Shown in pieces: positions 37,916 through 47,959 of a stretch of 64,000 nt of DNA (the first letter of the stretch is position 1; the number at the start of each line of letters is the position of its first letter). The DNA lies in the NCBI RefSeq assembly GCF_018398315.1, contig NZ_JAHBRW010000001.1, positions 1,856,001 through 1,920,000 on the forward strand. Direction: 5' to 3'. The notes beneath the pieces were generated by a model, which worked only from the letters and a program-made list of their open reading frames with translations, was not told the DNA's origin and searched no databases. A program made the position numbers and the translations under genes. Origin of the DNA: Chelatococcus sp. YT9 (GTDB lineage: Bacteria; Pseudomonadota; Alphaproteobacteria; Rhizobiales; Beijerinckiaceae).

Positions 37916-39106
37916 ATGACAACCATCGCCACCCCGTCTCTCGCTGATTTTCGCCGCGTCGTCATCAAGGTGGGCTCATCGCTCCTGGTCGACAGCGCGA
38001 CATCCCGCAAGGGTAGTCGTCTGCGCCATGCCTGGCTCGCGGCGCTTGCCGAGGATATCGCCGACCTGCATGCCCGTGGTGCTGATGTGCTCGTTGTATC
38101 GTCGGGCGCTATCGCGCTCGGCCGCACGGTGCTCGGCCTGCCGGGCGGCGCGTTGAAGCTTGAGGAGAGCCAGGCCGCGGCAGCGGTCGGCCAGATCGCG
38201 CTGGCGCGCAACTGGGCGGAGGCGTTGTCCCACCACGGCATCACGGCCGGCCAGGTGCTTGTGACGCTGGCCGACACCGAAGAGCGGCGCCGCTATCTCA
38301 ACGCCCGCGCCACCACCGCGAAGCTGCTCGAGATGCGTGCCGTTCCCGTTATCAACGAGAATGACACCGTCGCCACCAGCGAGATCCGCTATGGCGACAA
38401 TGATCGGCTGGCGGCCCGCATCGCCACCCTGGCTGAAGCCGATCTCCTCGTCCTCCTGTCCGATATCGACGGGCTCTACACGGCGCCCCCGGCGAGTGAT
38501 CCGACGGCGCGCCCCATCCCGGTAGTCGAGGCCATCACGGCTAGCATCGAAGCGATGGCGGGGGGCGCGGCGTCGGAATTCTCACGCGGCGGCATGCGCA
38601 CAAAGATCGAGGCCGGAAAGATAGCAACTGCGGCCGGCGCCCATATGGTCATCGCGGACGGCCGCGTGAAGAACCCCTTGCGGGCGATCGCGACCGGTGC
38701 CCGCTGCACCTGGTTCCTCACTCCGTCCAATCCCGTCACCGCCCGCAAGCGCTGGATCGCCGGCACGCTGGAACCGCGCGGCACGGTGCATGTGGACGCC
38801 GGCGCCGCCCGGGCGCTGCGCGGTGGCGCAAGCCTCCTGCCGGCGGGCATGAAGCGCGTGGATGGCGCTTTTCGCAGAGGCGACGCGGTGATCATCCGCG
38901 ACGAGGCCGGGCGTGAGATCGGGCGTGGCCTCATCGGCTACGATGCAGAGGAGGCGCAGCGCATAGCCGGAAAATCGAGCCGCGCGATCGAGGCCGTGCT
39001 CGGCTACGCCGGCCGGGCGACAGTCATCCACCGGGACGATCTGGCGCTGGTCGGCCGCGACGATGCGGATATCGCGATCATCGCCTCTGACGCAGGATCT
39101 GCTTGA
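37916..39106 (+). CDS. proB: Glutamate 5-kinase
   Basis: ProB phosphorylates glutamate in the first step of proline synthesis. The 396-aa protein has the amino-acid kinase domain ([55 protein letters not shown]) and a C-terminal PUA domain from about residue 290 ([15 protein letters not shown]). It is the long, feedback-inhibited bacterial form. ATG 37916 begins [14 protein letters not shown]; the upstream extension is spurious. proA follows 181 nt later. Confidence 0.97.
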   Translation: MTTIATPSLADFRRVVIKVGSSLLVDSATSRKGSRLRHAWLAALAEDIADLHARGADVLVVSSGAIALGRTVLGLPGGALKLEESQAAAAVGQIALARNWAEALSHHGITAGQVLVTLADTEERRRYLNARATTAKLLEMRAVPVINENDTVATSEIRYGDNDRLAARIATLAEADLLVLLSDIDGLYTAPPASDPTARPIPVVEAITASIEAMAGGAASEFSRGGMRTKIEAGKIATAAGAHMVIADGRVKNPLRAIATGARCTWFLTPSNPVTARKRWIAGTLEPRGTVHVDAGAARALRGGASLLPAGMKRVDGAFRRGDAVIIRDEAGREIGRGLIGYDAEEAQRIAGKSSRAIEAVLGYAGRATVIHRDDLALVGRDDADIAIIASDAGSA

Positions 39107-39287
39107 CCGGGGCCCGCAATCCCTTACCTAACAAGGTTCGGGAGGGCTGGAGGCGAAACGGCGTTAGCGGCCCAACCCGGAGCAAGTCCGGCTTGGGCGA
39201 ATGCCAGCCAATCCGGGACATTTGCTCCTGTTATTTGGACGGGGCGAGTCCGGATGGTCGGGCTTGGGCTTGAGCGGAGGCACGGTG

Positions 39288-40622
39288 ATGGGCAAGGTGG
39301 TGAGCTTCGGCGAGGCGGGCAATGCGGCGCGGCATGCCGGATTGCCACCGGCTGACAGCGCTGCCGACGTACCGCAGCTCATGGCCGAAATGGGCCGGCG
39401 GGCCAGGGCGGCTGCGCGCGTGCTCGCGCTCGCGCCTGCCGCAACCAAGGCGGCAGCGCTGGAAAGGGCGGCCGATGCCATCCTCGCGGCGACCCCGGCG
39501 ATCCTGACCGCCAATGCCGAGGATGTCGCCGAGGCGCGTGCCAACGGGCAGGCGGCTTCCTTCGTCGAACGTCTGGAGCTGAACGAGGCGCGTGTCGCCG
39601 CTATGGCTGAGGCCGTACGTCTCGTGGCCGGCCTGCCGGACCCGGTGGGCCGCGTGCTGGCCAGCTTTGAGCGGCCCAACGGCCTTAGGATCGAGCGCGT
39701 TGCGACGCCGCTCGGTGTAGTCGGCGTGATCTTCGAGAGCCGCCCTAATGTTACCGCCGACGCGGCCGCGCTTTGCGTGATGGCCGGCAACGCCGTGATC
39801 CTGCGCTCCGGCTCGGACGGACTGCGGTCAGCTACGGCGATAGCGGCGGCTTTCGCCAAAGGCCTGAGTGAAGCTGGTCTGCCGTCAGATAGCGCGCAAC
39901 TCGTACCCGTGCGCGATCGCGCGGCCGTCGGCTTGATGCTGACGGGGCTCGAAGGCGCTATCGATGTCATCGTGCCGCGCGGCGGCAAGAGCCTCGTTGC
40001 GCGCGTGCAGGAAGAAGCTCGGGTGCCGGTGTTCGCCCATCTCGAAGGCCTGTGTCATGTCTTTGTGCATGCCGCAGCCGACCTCGGCATGGCGCGTGAC
40101 ATCGTTCTCAACGCCAAGATGCGCCGGACCAGCGTCTGCGGGTCCGCCGAGACGTTGCTCGTCGACAAGGCGTGCGCGACGACTCATCTCGCTCCGCTTA
40201 TCGCGGCACTTGCGGATGCGGGCTGCGAGATCCGCGGCGATATGATCGCCCAGGCGACTGACCCCCGCGTTAAGCCGGCCGATGAGGAGGACTGGCGGAC
40301 CGAGTATCTGGACGCCATCATCGCGGTACGCGTGGTCGACGGGCTTGATGGCGCCCTTGCGCATATCGAAACGTTCAGCTCTCACCACACCGACGCGATC
40401 GTCACGGCGGACGAGGAGGCCGCGGCACGGTTCCTGCGCGAGGTGGATTCGGCCATCGTGCTGCACAATGCCTCCACACAGTTTGCCGACGGCGGCGAGT
40501 TCGGGTTCGGCGCGGAGATCGGGATCGCGACCGGTCGGATGCACGCGCGCGGACCGGTCGGAGTCGAGCAACTGACGTCCTTCAACTATCGCGTGCATGG
40601 CAGCGGTCAGACACGGCCTTGA
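39288..40622 (+). CDS. proA: Gamma-glutamyl phosphate reductase
   Basis: ProA reduces glutamyl-5-phosphate to glutamate semialdehyde with NADPH, the second step of proline synthesis. The 444-aa protein belongs to the aldehyde dehydrogenase superfamily. It carries [39 protein letters not shown] and the catalytic Cys in [15 protein letters not shown]. The ATG at 39288 has gcggagg upstream. Its stop overlaps the TTG start of nadD. Confidence 0.97.
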   Translation: MGKVVSFGEAGNAARHAGLPPADSAADVPQLMAEMGRRARAAARVLALAPAATKAAALERAADAILAATPAILTANAEDVAEARANGQAASFVERLELNEARVAAMAEAVRLVAGLPDPVGRVLASFERPNGLRIERVATPLGVVGVIFESRPNVTADAAALCVMAGNAVILRSGSDGLRSATAIAAAFAKGLSEAGLPSDSAQLVPVRDRAAVGLMLTGLEGAIDVIVPRGGKSLVARVQEEARVPVFAHLEGLCHVFVHAAADLGMARDIVLNAKMRRTSVCGSAETLLVDKACATTHLAPLIAALADAGCEIRGDMIAQATDPRVKPADEEDWRTEYLDAIIAVRVVDGLDGALAHIETFSSHHTDAIVTADEEAAARFLREVDSAIVLHNASTQFADGGEFGFGAEIGIATGRMHARGPVGVEQLTSFNYRVHGSGQTRP

Positions 40623-41266
40623 GCGAGGGACAGCCGCGCCGAGAGGCGCTTTTTCCCGTCCTGCCGCCGCACGGCCCTGGCCTTGCCATTGGGTTGTTCG
40701 GCGGCACCTTCAATCCGCCGCATGAGGGACACCGGCTGGCGAGCCTCGTCGCGATGAAGCGCCTGGGCCTCGACCGGGTGTGGTGGATCGTGACACCCGG
40801 CAACCCTTTGAAGGACAACGCGCGGCTGCCGCCGCTGGCGGAGCGGATGGCGGCGGCGAAGGCCGTCGCCGAGCACCCGCGAATAGATATCACCGGGTTT
40901 GAAAGCGCCATCGGCACGCGCTTCACCTATGATACCCTGGCCTATCTCAGGCGGCGCTGCCCGCGCACGCGCTTCGTCTGGATCATGGGTGCGGACAACC
41001 TCGGCACCTTTCACCGCTGGCAGAACTGGCGGGCCATTGCAGCCCTGATGCCGATAGTCATCGTTGATCGGCCGGGAGCAACGATCAAGGCGGCCCGAGC
41101 GCCGGCGGCCGTTGCTCTGCATTCCATGCGGATGTCCGAGCGATCCGCGGGCGCCCTTCCGGGCGCGGCGCCTCCCGCGTGGGTTTTCCTGCATGGACCG
41201 CGGTCAGCGCAATCCTCCACAGCGCTCCGCGCGCAGGCGAATTTGCCCGCGCCGGCTATGGATTGA
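40619..41266 (+). CDS. nadD: Nicotinate-nucleotide adenylyltransferase
   Basis: NadD adenylylates nicotinate mononucleotide to form deamido-NAD. The 215-aa protein has the nucleotidyltransferase motif [14 protein letters not shown] and the C-terminal SSTALR version of ISSTxxR. It also has [18 protein letters not shown]. The start is a TTG (TTGA overlap with the proA stop); no ATG or GTG precedes the catalytic motif closely enough, so TTG is favoured. Confidence 0.95.
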   Translation: MSEGQPRREALFPVLPPHGPGLAIGLFGGTFNPPHEGHRLASLVAMKRLGLDRVWWIVTPGNPLKDNARLPPLAERMAAAKAVAEHPRIDITGFESAIGTRFTYDTLAYLRRRCPRTRFVWIMGADNLGTFHRWQNWRAIAALMPIVIVDRPGATIKAARAPAAVALHSMRMSERSAGALPGAAPPAWVFLHGPRSAQSSTALRAQANLPAPAMD

Positions 41267-41373
41267 AAGGTTTCTGGCCCATTGTCATTGAAGATAAGAC
41301 CAACCGCCGCTATCTTTGGGGATGTGGCAATTGCGCCATGTGAAGCGAGGAACTGGCACTGAATCCTTTGCCC

Positions 41374-41841
41374 ATGCTTGGAGCGAACAATGGATCGCTC
41401 CATCCGGCAGCCGGAGTTACAGCCGAGGCTCCCGGGAGTGGTTATGGCGGCGACGCAACTGCGATCGCTGTTCATTGTCTCGAGGATATGAAAGCCGAGG
41501 AAACGGTCGTTATCGATCTTGTCGGCAAGACCTCGATCGCTGATACCATGATCGTGACATCCGGACGTTCGCACCGCCATGTCGGGGCGATCGCGGAGAA
41601 GGTTGTCGAAGCCCTCAAGACCGCAGGCTACGGCCCGATGCGTGTCGAGGGGACGACGACCTGCGATTGGGTCCTGATCGACGCCGGCGATATCATCGTC
41701 CACGTCTTCCGACCGGAAGTCCGGGGCTTCTACAATCTGGAAAAGATGTGGGGCGCCGATAGGCCGAGTGAGCGTGCGGCCCCGGGCGCCCAGTCCGGTG
41801 AACGCGAGGACGCTTCCGTCAATAAGCGGGCGCACGGCTGA
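41374..41841 (+). CDS. rsfS: Ribosomal silencing factor RsfS
   Basis: RsfS binds ribosomal protein uL14 and blocks subunit joining when nutrients are low. The 155-aa product has the conserved CLEDMKAEETVVIDLVGKTSIAD core, DTMIVTSGRSHRHVGAI and the VEGTTTCDWVLIDAGDIIVHVF segment. The N-terminal ~30 residues and the C-terminal tail (after WGAD) are low-complexity. The start is uncertain (ATG 41374 or TTG 41368). It is 4 nt from rlmH. Confidence 0.94.
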   Translation: MLGANNGSLHPAAGVTAEAPGSGYGGDATAIAVHCLEDMKAEETVVIDLVGKTSIADTMIVTSGRSHRHVGAIAEKVVEALKTAGYGPMRVEGTTTCDWVLIDAGDIIVHVFRPEVRGFYNLEKMWGADRPSERAAPGAQSGEREDASVNKRAHG

Positions 41842-41845
41842 AACC

Positions 41846-42325
41846 ATGCGCTTGACGGTGGTGGCGGTCGGCCGCCTCAAGGCGGGCCCGGAGCGCATCC
41901 TCGTCGAGCGCTACCTGGAACGGTCCACGCCGCTGGCGCGGACGCTCGGCTTCGGCGCGATCGACATGGTCGAGCTGCCTGAAAGCCGCGCAAAACGCGC
42001 TGTCGAGCGCAAGGCGGAGGAGGCGGCCGCCATTGTCGCGCGCTGCGGCAATGGCGTCGTTCTGGCCTTCGACGAGACGGGTGCATCCATGCCGAGCCCT
42101 GCCTTCGCACAGCGCTGCGCAGACTGGCGTGATCAAGGCGTGGACGGCATAAATTTCGTGATCGGCGGGCCTGACGGGCTCGATACACGGGTGCGCGAGC
42201 AGGCGGCTGCCATCATGGCCTTCGGCGCCGCCACGCTTCCTCACCAACTCGTGCGTATCCTCGTCGCCGAACAAATTTATCGCGCTATGACAATCCTAAC
42301 GGGTCATCCGTATCATCGGGTATGA
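41846..42325 (+). CDS. rlmH: 23S rRNA pseudouridine-1915 N3-methyltransferase
   Basis: RlmH is a SPOUT methyltransferase that modifies pseudouridine 1915 of 23S rRNA. The 159-aa protein begins MRLTVVAVGRLKAGPER and contains FDETGASMPSPAFA, the knot motif FVIGGPDGLD and the C-terminal LPHQLVRILVAEQIYRAMTI. All features are standard. It follows rsfS by 4 nt. Confidence 0.97.
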   Translation: MRLTVVAVGRLKAGPERILVERYLERSTPLARTLGFGAIDMVELPESRAKRAVERKAEEAAAIVARCGNGVVLAFDETGASMPSPAFAQRCADWRDQGVDGINFVIGGPDGLDTRVREQAAAIMAFGAATLPHQLVRILVAEQIYRAMTILTGHPYHRV

Positions 42326-42409
42326 TCGATTCGCGAAAGCGAGCGATCGCCTTCGGATCAGCAGATTTGCCGAAATTATAACGCTTTCAAGAGTTCGCCT
42401 TTGCCTTTG

Positions 42410-43792
42410 ATGTCCTGCCTCTCGACGGGCAAATTCCTCGGAGCCCGGCTGGCAATCGCCTCGGTCGCCGCGGGAGCGTTGATGGTCGCCGCCGAGGCTT
42501 CGGCTCAGACCGCCGCGCCTCAGCCGGGCACGTCAGCGCCGGCTCAGCCTTACGCCCCGCTCGAACAGGCCCAGCGCGCACAGGAGGACAAGCTCCAGCG
42601 CGAGGAAGAACTCAAGGCTATCGAGAACGAGATGCGCGCCCGTGCCGAGGCCAGGGCCAAGCTCGACGCGGAGATTGCGTCGCTGCAGGCGGATCGTGCG
42701 CGGCTCAACGCGGCGCTGATCGAGACGAATCAGAGGGCTACCGCGGCGGAGACCCGCGTCAGCCAGATCGAGCAGCGCCTTTCCGTGCTCAATTCGAGCG
42801 AGCAGGCGATTCGTCGGTCCCTGGCGGGGCGCCGCGATGTGATCGTCGAGGTGCTGGCTGCCCTGCAGCGCATGGGTCGGCGGCCTCCGCCAGCCGTGCT
42901 CGTACATCCCGATGACATGCTGGAGGCTGTGCGCAGTTCCATCCTGCTCGGCGCGGTCGTGCCTGAGTTGAAAGCCGAAACGGAGGCGCTCGCGTCCGAT
43001 CTCTCGGAACTCGTACGTTTGCGAGAGACCATCGCCCATGATCGCGAAGCTTTGAAGACCGATCTTGCAACCCTGGCGGGGGAGCGGGCGCGGCTTTCTG
43101 GGCTCGTAACGGCACGTCAGCAGCAGCTTGGGGATGTCGAAAAAACGGCGGATAGCGAGGCCTCGCGGGTGGCCGCGCTGTCGTCTCAAGCCAAAAGCCT
43201 CAAAGATTTGATCGATCGCATGGAGAGCGAAATCGCATCCGCTCAGCGCGCGGCGGAAGCAGCGCGGCGCGCGGCGGCAGCTCAGGCCGGGCAGGAAACC
43301 CCTGCTGGCACAGCGTTTCGGGATCCTGCGCGGCTCTCGCCCAAGATCGCCTTCGCGGAGGCGCGCGGCCTTCTGCCGCTGCCGGTCAGCGGCTCAAGAT
43401 TGCGTGATTTTGGCGCGTCAGATGGCTTTGGTGGGACGACGAAGGGTATCTCCCTCGCGACGCGTCCGGCGGCCACGGTTGCCTCGCCCGCGGATGGATG
43501 GGTAGCTTTCGCCGGGCCTTTCCGTTCCTTCGGACAACTCTTGATCATCAATGCCGGTGGCGGGTACTATATATTGCTAGCCGGAATGGAACGGATCAAC
43601 GTGGCACTCGGGCAGTTCGTGCTGGCGGGAGAGCCGGTGGCTGTCATGGGTGAAACGGCATCGCCGCTTTCAACGGCGTTTATAGGCGGATCGAACGGTC
43701 CCGTCCTCTATGTGGAATTCCGCAAGGACGGTGGATCGATCGATCCGAGCCCGTGGTGGGCGAAATCGCAAGGCGAAAAGGTACGCGGATGA
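42410..43792 (+). CDS. Murein hydrolase activator EnvC-like (degenerate LytM)
   Basis: EnvC-type proteins activate N-acetylmuramoyl-L-alanine amidases during cell separation. The product, about 460 aa, has a signal peptide ending near ASAQTAA and a long coiled-coil (about residues 45-290, rich in LERE/LKAI heptads). The C-terminal LytM/M23-like domain (SRLRDFGASDGFGGTTKG; SFGQLLIINAGGGYYILLAGM) lacks the zinc-binding His residues, so it is an activator, not an enzyme. The start may instead be TTG 42401, which has a better-spaced AAGAG. It overlaps ctpA by ATGA. Confidence 0.9.
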   Translation: MSCLSTGKFLGARLAIASVAAGALMVAAEASAQTAAPQPGTSAPAQPYAPLEQAQRAQEDKLQREEELKAIENEMRARAEARAKLDAEIASLQADRARLNAALIETNQRATAAETRVSQIEQRLSVLNSSEQAIRRSLAGRRDVIVEVLAALQRMGRRPPPAVLVHPDDMLEAVRSSILLGAVVPELKAETEALASDLSELVRLRETIAHDREALKTDLATLAGERARLSGLVTARQQQLGDVEKTADSEASRVAALSSQAKSLKDLIDRMESEIASAQRAAEAARRAAAAQAGQETPAGTAFRDPARLSPKIAFAEARGLLPLPVSGSRLRDFGASDGFGGTTKGISLATRPAATVASPADGWVAFAGPFRSFGQLLIINAGGGYYILLAGMERINVALGQFVLAGEPVAVMGETASPLSTAFIGGSNGPVLYVEFRKDGGSIDPSPWWAKSQGEKVRG

Positions 43793-45141
43793 TGCGTAAA
43801 GTTACTCTCGTGATGGTTGGCGCACTGATCGGCGCGAGTGCCGCCGTTGTCGCCACGCAGTCGCCTCTCCTGACGAGCACGAGTGCGATTGCCGCGTCCG
43901 CTGAGACCTATCGTCAGTTGACGTTGTTCGGCGACGTGTTCGAGAAGATCCGGTCGGACTATGTGGAAAAGCCGGATGAAAGCAAGGTCGTCGAAGCCGC
44001 CATCAGCGGCATGCTGTCCTCGCTTGATCCGCATTCGAGCTATATGGACGCCAAGAGCTATCGGGACATGCAGGTGCAGACCCGCGGCGAGTTCGGCGGC
44101 CTCGGCATCGAGGTGACGATGGAAGACGGTCTCATCAAGGTGGTGAGCCCGATCGACGATACGCCTGCCGCACGTGCCGGCATCCTGGCGAACGACGTCA
44201 TCACGACGATCGATGGCGAGCAGGTCCAGGGCCTAACCCTGAACCAGGCCGTGGACAAAATGCGCGGCCCGGTCAAGACGGACGTGAAGCTGAAGGTCAT
44301 CCGGTCCGGCCAGAAGGATCCGCTCGACGTGACCTTGACGCGCGACGTGATCCGCATCAAGGCGGTGCGTTCCCGCGAGGAGGACGATATCGGCTATCTC
44401 CGCGTCTCGCAGTTCAACGAGCAGACGTTCGAGAACCTGAAGGATGGTATCGAGAAGATCGCGGCAGATATCCCGCAGGACAAGCTGAAGGGATACGTGA
44501 TCGATCTGCGCAATAATCCGGGTGGGCTGCTGGATCAGGCCATCCTCGTCTCCGACGCCTTCCTCGATCGCGGCGAGATCGTCTCGACGCGTGGGCGCAA
44601 TGCGGATGAGACGCAGCGCTTCAATGCCAAGCTCGGCGACTTGGCGAAGGGCAAGCCCGTCGTGGTGCTCATCAATGGCGGGTCGGCGTCTGCCTCGGAG
44701 ATCGTCGCCGGCGCCCTCCAGGACCACAAGCGCGCCACGGTGCTCGGCACCCGCTCCTTCGGCAAGGGCTCCGTGCAGACGATCATTCCGCTCGGCTCGA
44801 ATGGTGCGCTGCGCCTGACGACAGCCCGCTACTACACGCCGTCCGGCCGCTCCATTCAAGCCCGCGGTATCGATCCTGACATCGAGATCATCCCGAATGT
44901 GCCGGATGAGTTGAAGGGCAAGGACGAGAGCAAGGGTGAGGCGGGTCTGCGTGGTCACTTGAAGAACACCGACGACGAGCGCGGCGCTTCGTCGAGCTAT
45001 GTCCCGACGGATGCAACGAAGGACAACCAGCTGATCGCTGCCTTTGACCTTCTGCGGGGCAAGGCTAATCCGGCTCTGCAGTCCAAGAAGGCGGATGCAT
45101 CCGGGGCTCAGAAGGACGGTGCTGCTCCTGCCAAGAACTAA
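43789..45141 (+). CDS. C-terminal processing serine protease CtpA (S41)
   Basis: CtpA-type S41 peptidases are periplasmic and cleave proteins near the C-terminus; in some bacteria they tune cell-wall hydrolases. The 450-aa product has a signal or membrane anchor (TLVMVGALIGASAAV) and a PDZ domain (about residues 98-180). The S41 catalytic core has Ser301 (GGSASASEI) and Lys326 (SFGKGSVQ), the dyad spacing seen in E. coli Prc. The C-terminal tail is Lys/Asp-rich. The pairing with envC (4-nt overlap) is a common alphaproteobacterial arrangement and implies a shared cell-wall role. Confidence 0.94.
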   Translation: MMRKVTLVMVGALIGASAAVVATQSPLLTSTSAIAASAETYRQLTLFGDVFEKIRSDYVEKPDESKVVEAAISGMLSSLDPHSSYMDAKSYRDMQVQTRGEFGGLGIEVTMEDGLIKVVSPIDDTPAARAGILANDVITTIDGEQVQGLTLNQAVDKMRGPVKTDVKLKVIRSGQKDPLDVTLTRDVIRIKAVRSREEDDIGYLRVSQFNEQTFENLKDGIEKIAADIPQDKLKGYVIDLRNNPGGLLDQAILVSDAFLDRGEIVSTRGRNADETQRFNAKLGDLAKGKPVVVLINGGSASASEIVAGALQDHKRATVLGTRSFGKGSVQTIIPLGSNGALRLTTARYYTPSGRSIQARGIDPDIEIIPNVPDELKGKDESKGEAGLRGHLKNTDDERGASSSYVPTDATKDNQLIAAFDLLRGKANPALQSKKADASGAQKDGAAPAKN

Positions 45142-45286
45142 TGGCGGGAGCGTGATGGGCGACGGCTCGACGGGCGAGGGCGCGCGATACCATGCTGCGA
45201 ATGGCGCTGCGCCTGGAGCAGCCGAAGCGTCCGGAATTTGATCCCCCGTCCGCCAACCGGCAAGAGTACGCCGGTGATTTTCTAGA

Positions 45287-45316
45287 ACGGCCCCTGTGCA
45301 ACCGCGCAGGGGCCGT
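45287..45316 (+). terminator. Hairpin terminator after envC-ctpA
   Basis: ACGGCCCCTG and CAGGGGCCGT form a perfect 10-bp stem around a 10-nt loop, 146 bp past the ctpA stop and before rppH. The following bases (gcgcgtttcc) give only a weak U-tract, so termination may be modest. The structure itself is clear. Confidence 0.65.
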
Positions 45317-45379
45317 GCGCGTTTCCGCACCGGCCGGTACGATCTGTTTCTGCCGGCGATCAGCCTGAGGGAGAGCGTT

Positions 45380-45928
45380 GTGGCGGATAAGAATGCAAAA
45401 ACCGGCGCCGATCTGAGCCCCGCCGAAAAGGCCGCTTTGCCCTACCGCCCCTGTGTGGGGGTGATGCTGCTGAACGCGCGTGGCGAAGTCTTCGTCGGAC
45501 GGCGCGCGGCGAGCAACGATCCTGAACGGGTAACTGAGTCATTCGCCTGGCAGATGCCGCAGGGCGGGATCGATGACGGCGAGGACCCGTTGACCGCGGC
45601 CCACCGTGAGCTTTACGAGGAAACGAATGTTCGCTCGTCGCGCCTCCTGGCTGAAGCACCCGAATGGTTCGAATACGACCTGCCATCCGAACTGATCGGC
45701 AAGGCATGGAAGGGCCGTTATCGCGGCCAGACCCAGAAGTGGTTCGCGCTCGGCTTTACGGGCGATGAGCGTGAGATCGACATTCGCACGCCCGCGGGTG
45801 GCGCCCACAAAGCGGAATTCGAGGATTGGCGCTGGGAACCGATGGCGCGCTTGCCGGAACTCGTGGTGCCGTTTAAACGGCCGGTTTACGAGCAGGTCGT
45901 CGCGACCTTCCGGCATCTGGTGGGGTAG
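45380..45928 (+). CDS. rppH: RNA pyrophosphohydrolase
   Basis: RppH removes pyrophosphate from 5' triphosphate mRNAs to start decay. The 182-aa protein has a Nudix box at residues 62-84 (G-x5-E-x7-REL-x-EE) and the RppH signatures [23 protein letters not shown] and a C-terminal [10 protein letters not shown]. The GTG at 45380 has an excellent GAGGGAG site; the longer frame from 45296 has no support. RppH is often near ctpA in rhizobia. Confidence 0.95.
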   Translation: MADKNAKTGADLSPAEKAALPYRPCVGVMLLNARGEVFVGRRAASNDPERVTESFAWQMPQGGIDDGEDPLTAAHRELYEETNVRSSRLLAEAPEWFEYDLPSELIGKAWKGRYRGQTQKWFALGFTGDEREIDIRTPAGGAHKAEFEDWRWEPMARLPELVVPFKRPVYEQVVATFRHLVG

Positions 45929-46141
45929 CTGGCGTCCGCTCCATCCATCCCCGGGGTTGACCATTCCACAGTCATCAAACCGTCAATAGCGATGCGCTAT
46001 GGTTGTATTTTTGTCGGGAATATCAACTAGAAAGCGTGTCTTTTGATTCGACATTGATTCAAAGCGGTGAGGTACTATCGAAGGTGATATGGCTGGTGTT
46101 GCGAGGGGGAACGCGATAGCGAGGTCGCGGGCAAAAATACG

Positions 46142-46501
46142 ATGAAGCATAGGAACGAAGTGCAGCTGGCGGCCGGGAACGATTGCATCGAACGCCTCTA
46201 TGAAGCGGTTCTGGCGATCAAGCGTCATGGACAGGGCGCGCCGCGCACGGTCAAGCTCGCCCAGGAGGGCGTCGCCAAGATGGCGAAGAAGCTGGTTGAG
46301 GAAGCGGCGGAAGTGGGGCTAGACGCCGTCCAGGGCAACCGCACGCAAGTCATTCGAGAAAGCGCCGACCTCCTCTACCATCTCACCGTTCTCTGGGCGG
46401 AAGCCGGCATCGTTCCGGACGATGTCTGGGAAGAGATGGAACGTCGCGAGAAGCTCTACGGCATCGCTGAAAAGTTGCTCAAGTCGGGCAACCGCGGCTG
46501 A
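46142..46501 (+). CDS. hisE: Phosphoribosyl-ATP diphosphatase
   Basis: HisE hydrolyses phosphoribosyl-ATP to phosphoribosyl-AMP in histidine synthesis. The 119-aa protein contains the MazG-like all-alpha metal-binding motif KKLVEEAAEVGLDAV and RESADLLYHLTVLW, with the catalytic EEAAE and D residues. It stands alone, not next to other his genes in this window, with about 213 bp of its own upstream region. It is convergent with the polymerase gene of the EPS locus. Confidence 0.92.
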   Translation: MKHRNEVQLAAGNDCIERLYEAVLAIKRHGQGAPRTVKLAQEGVAKMAKKLVEEAAEVGLDAVQGNRTQVIRESADLLYHLTVLWAEAGIVPDDVWEEMERREKLYGIAEKLLKSGNRG

Positions 46502-46571
46502 TTGCAGGGGAAGCCTGCCGCATGGGCTTGTTCCATCGGCTCGTCGTCACAGTTCCCTGATATACTAGGCG

Positions 46572-47867
46572 TCAGGTCGCCGGCGCGGGGCGAAGCCCTG
46601 CCTTCCTTTTGAGGTTGTCGGTGAAGCGCCCGGCTTGAATGTCCCATGCCAACGCCGCGGGGCTGCGCGCGCAGATGCCGGCGAGAAACCACAAGAGAGC
46701 GGCGGTCTTGATGGTGGCGAAGGATACGCTGATGCACAAAAGCAGAATGATGTAGAAGGCGACAAATAGCGTGAAGCGCCGCGGTTGGCCTTCCGGCACG
46801 CGGATGAACACGAAAAGTGCCCAGACCCCCGCAAAGCCAAGAACGCCGAGCTGCGAGAGGGCGTACGCATAGCCCGAGTCGTTGAAATCAGTGCTTGTGT
46901 AAACAAGGCCCATGGCTTCGCCGAGGCCGAGCGTGTTGATGAGCTGCCCGGCGAGCAGAAAACGGCCGAAAATCGTGTTGTCCCAAGCGATATTGCCCTT
47001 CACCGCGGCGTAGGTGATGAGGGCGATGATGGCAAGGAAGGGTGCGACAAACACCATGCCAGGGCGAACCAAGGGCGCGACCAGATAAAGCCCCAGTGTA
47101 ATCCCGCACAGGTACATCCCGAACCGTGCATCACCGAGCACGAGGATCGTCATGATGGCGAGCGTCTTGGGAATAAGGGCCCGGGGCCTGTGGAAGTCGC
47201 GGCTCAGCACCCAGGCGAAGGCGACCGCTCCGAAATTGCCGACAGAGACCGGCTCGAGGAAGACCGAGGAGACCCGATGCTCGCCGAGAAATGGCAGAAG
47301 CGTCCGCCCCTCGAAGCGCGTGCCGGAGATGAACAGGCCGGATTCGCCTGTGGTCGCTGCAGCGTCGACCGAGCCACGCGAAACGTAATAGCCGATGACG
47401 TCGAAATACTTGAGGAAGGTGTCGAGGAACATCCATTCGAACAAGGCCGCGCCGAGTACGACCAGGATCGACCATGTCACCGCCCGATCACCAAGGGCGA
47501 GATTGCCCCGCGTCAAGCCGAGGATGTAGAAGACGACCGGTATCATCAGGTCGCGCAGGATCTTTGGATCGATGACGCCGCGGAACAGCATCAGCGCGCC
47601 GACATAGGAGAAGATGGCGAGAAGCACGAAATAGAGCGCGGCGGACCGGTCGGCGACCAGGAGAAAGGTGCAGCCGACCAGCATGACCTCGACCAGCATG
47701 ACCATGCCGGCGCCAGCGCCCATGACATTCGTGTTCACGAAGCACAGAGCGAAATTGAACGAGAGCGCTGCGAGCAGGATGGGAAGCACCAGGGACTGGC
47801 GAAAGTCGCTCTGCGCTGGAGCCATGGTCACGGTCTGAAAACTGTTTGCTGCGTATGCAACGCTCAT
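46572..47867 (-). CDS. Wzy/ExoQ-like polysaccharide polymerase (multi-pass membrane protein)
   Basis: The 431-aa protein has about ten hydrophobic helices. A large periplasmic loop sits in the middle (residues ~155-215, SGLFISGTRFEGRTLLPFLGEHRVSSVF). This is the topology of O-antigen polymerases/ligases and ExoQ-type EPS polymerases that join flipped repeat units. Sequence motifs are poorly conserved in this group, so it could be a polymerase or a ligase. It lies 92 nt downstream of the ExoP-like gene, in the same direction. A start near 47867 is assumed. Confidence 0.75.
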   Translation of the reverse strand: MSVAYAANSFQTVTMAPAQSDFRQSLVLPILLAALSFNFALCFVNTNVMGAGAGMVMLVEVMLVGCTFLLVADRSAALYFVLLAIFSYVGALMLFRGVIDPKILRDLMIPVVFYILGLTRGNLALGDRAVTWSILVVLGAALFEWMFLDTFLKYFDVIGYYVSRGSVDAAATTGESGLFISGTRFEGRTLLPFLGEHRVSSVFLEPVSVGNFGAVAFAWVLSRDFHRPRALIPKTLAIMTILVLGDARFGMYLCGITLGLYLVAPLVRPGMVFVAPFLAIIALITYAAVKGNIAWDNTIFGRFLLAGQLINTLGLGEAMGLVYTSTDFNDSGYAYALSQLGVLGFAGVWALFVFIRVPEGQPRRFTLFVAFYIILLLCISVSFATIKTAALLWFLAGICARSPAALAWDIQAGRFTDNLKRKAGLRPAPAT

Positions 47868-47959
47868 AACGCGAAGCCTGGATGAGAGCTAGAGGCCAAT
47901 CGATATCCAGCGCCGGTTCGCGCGTCCATCGTTCGGAGGGGACGCTATTGGTGCCGTGT

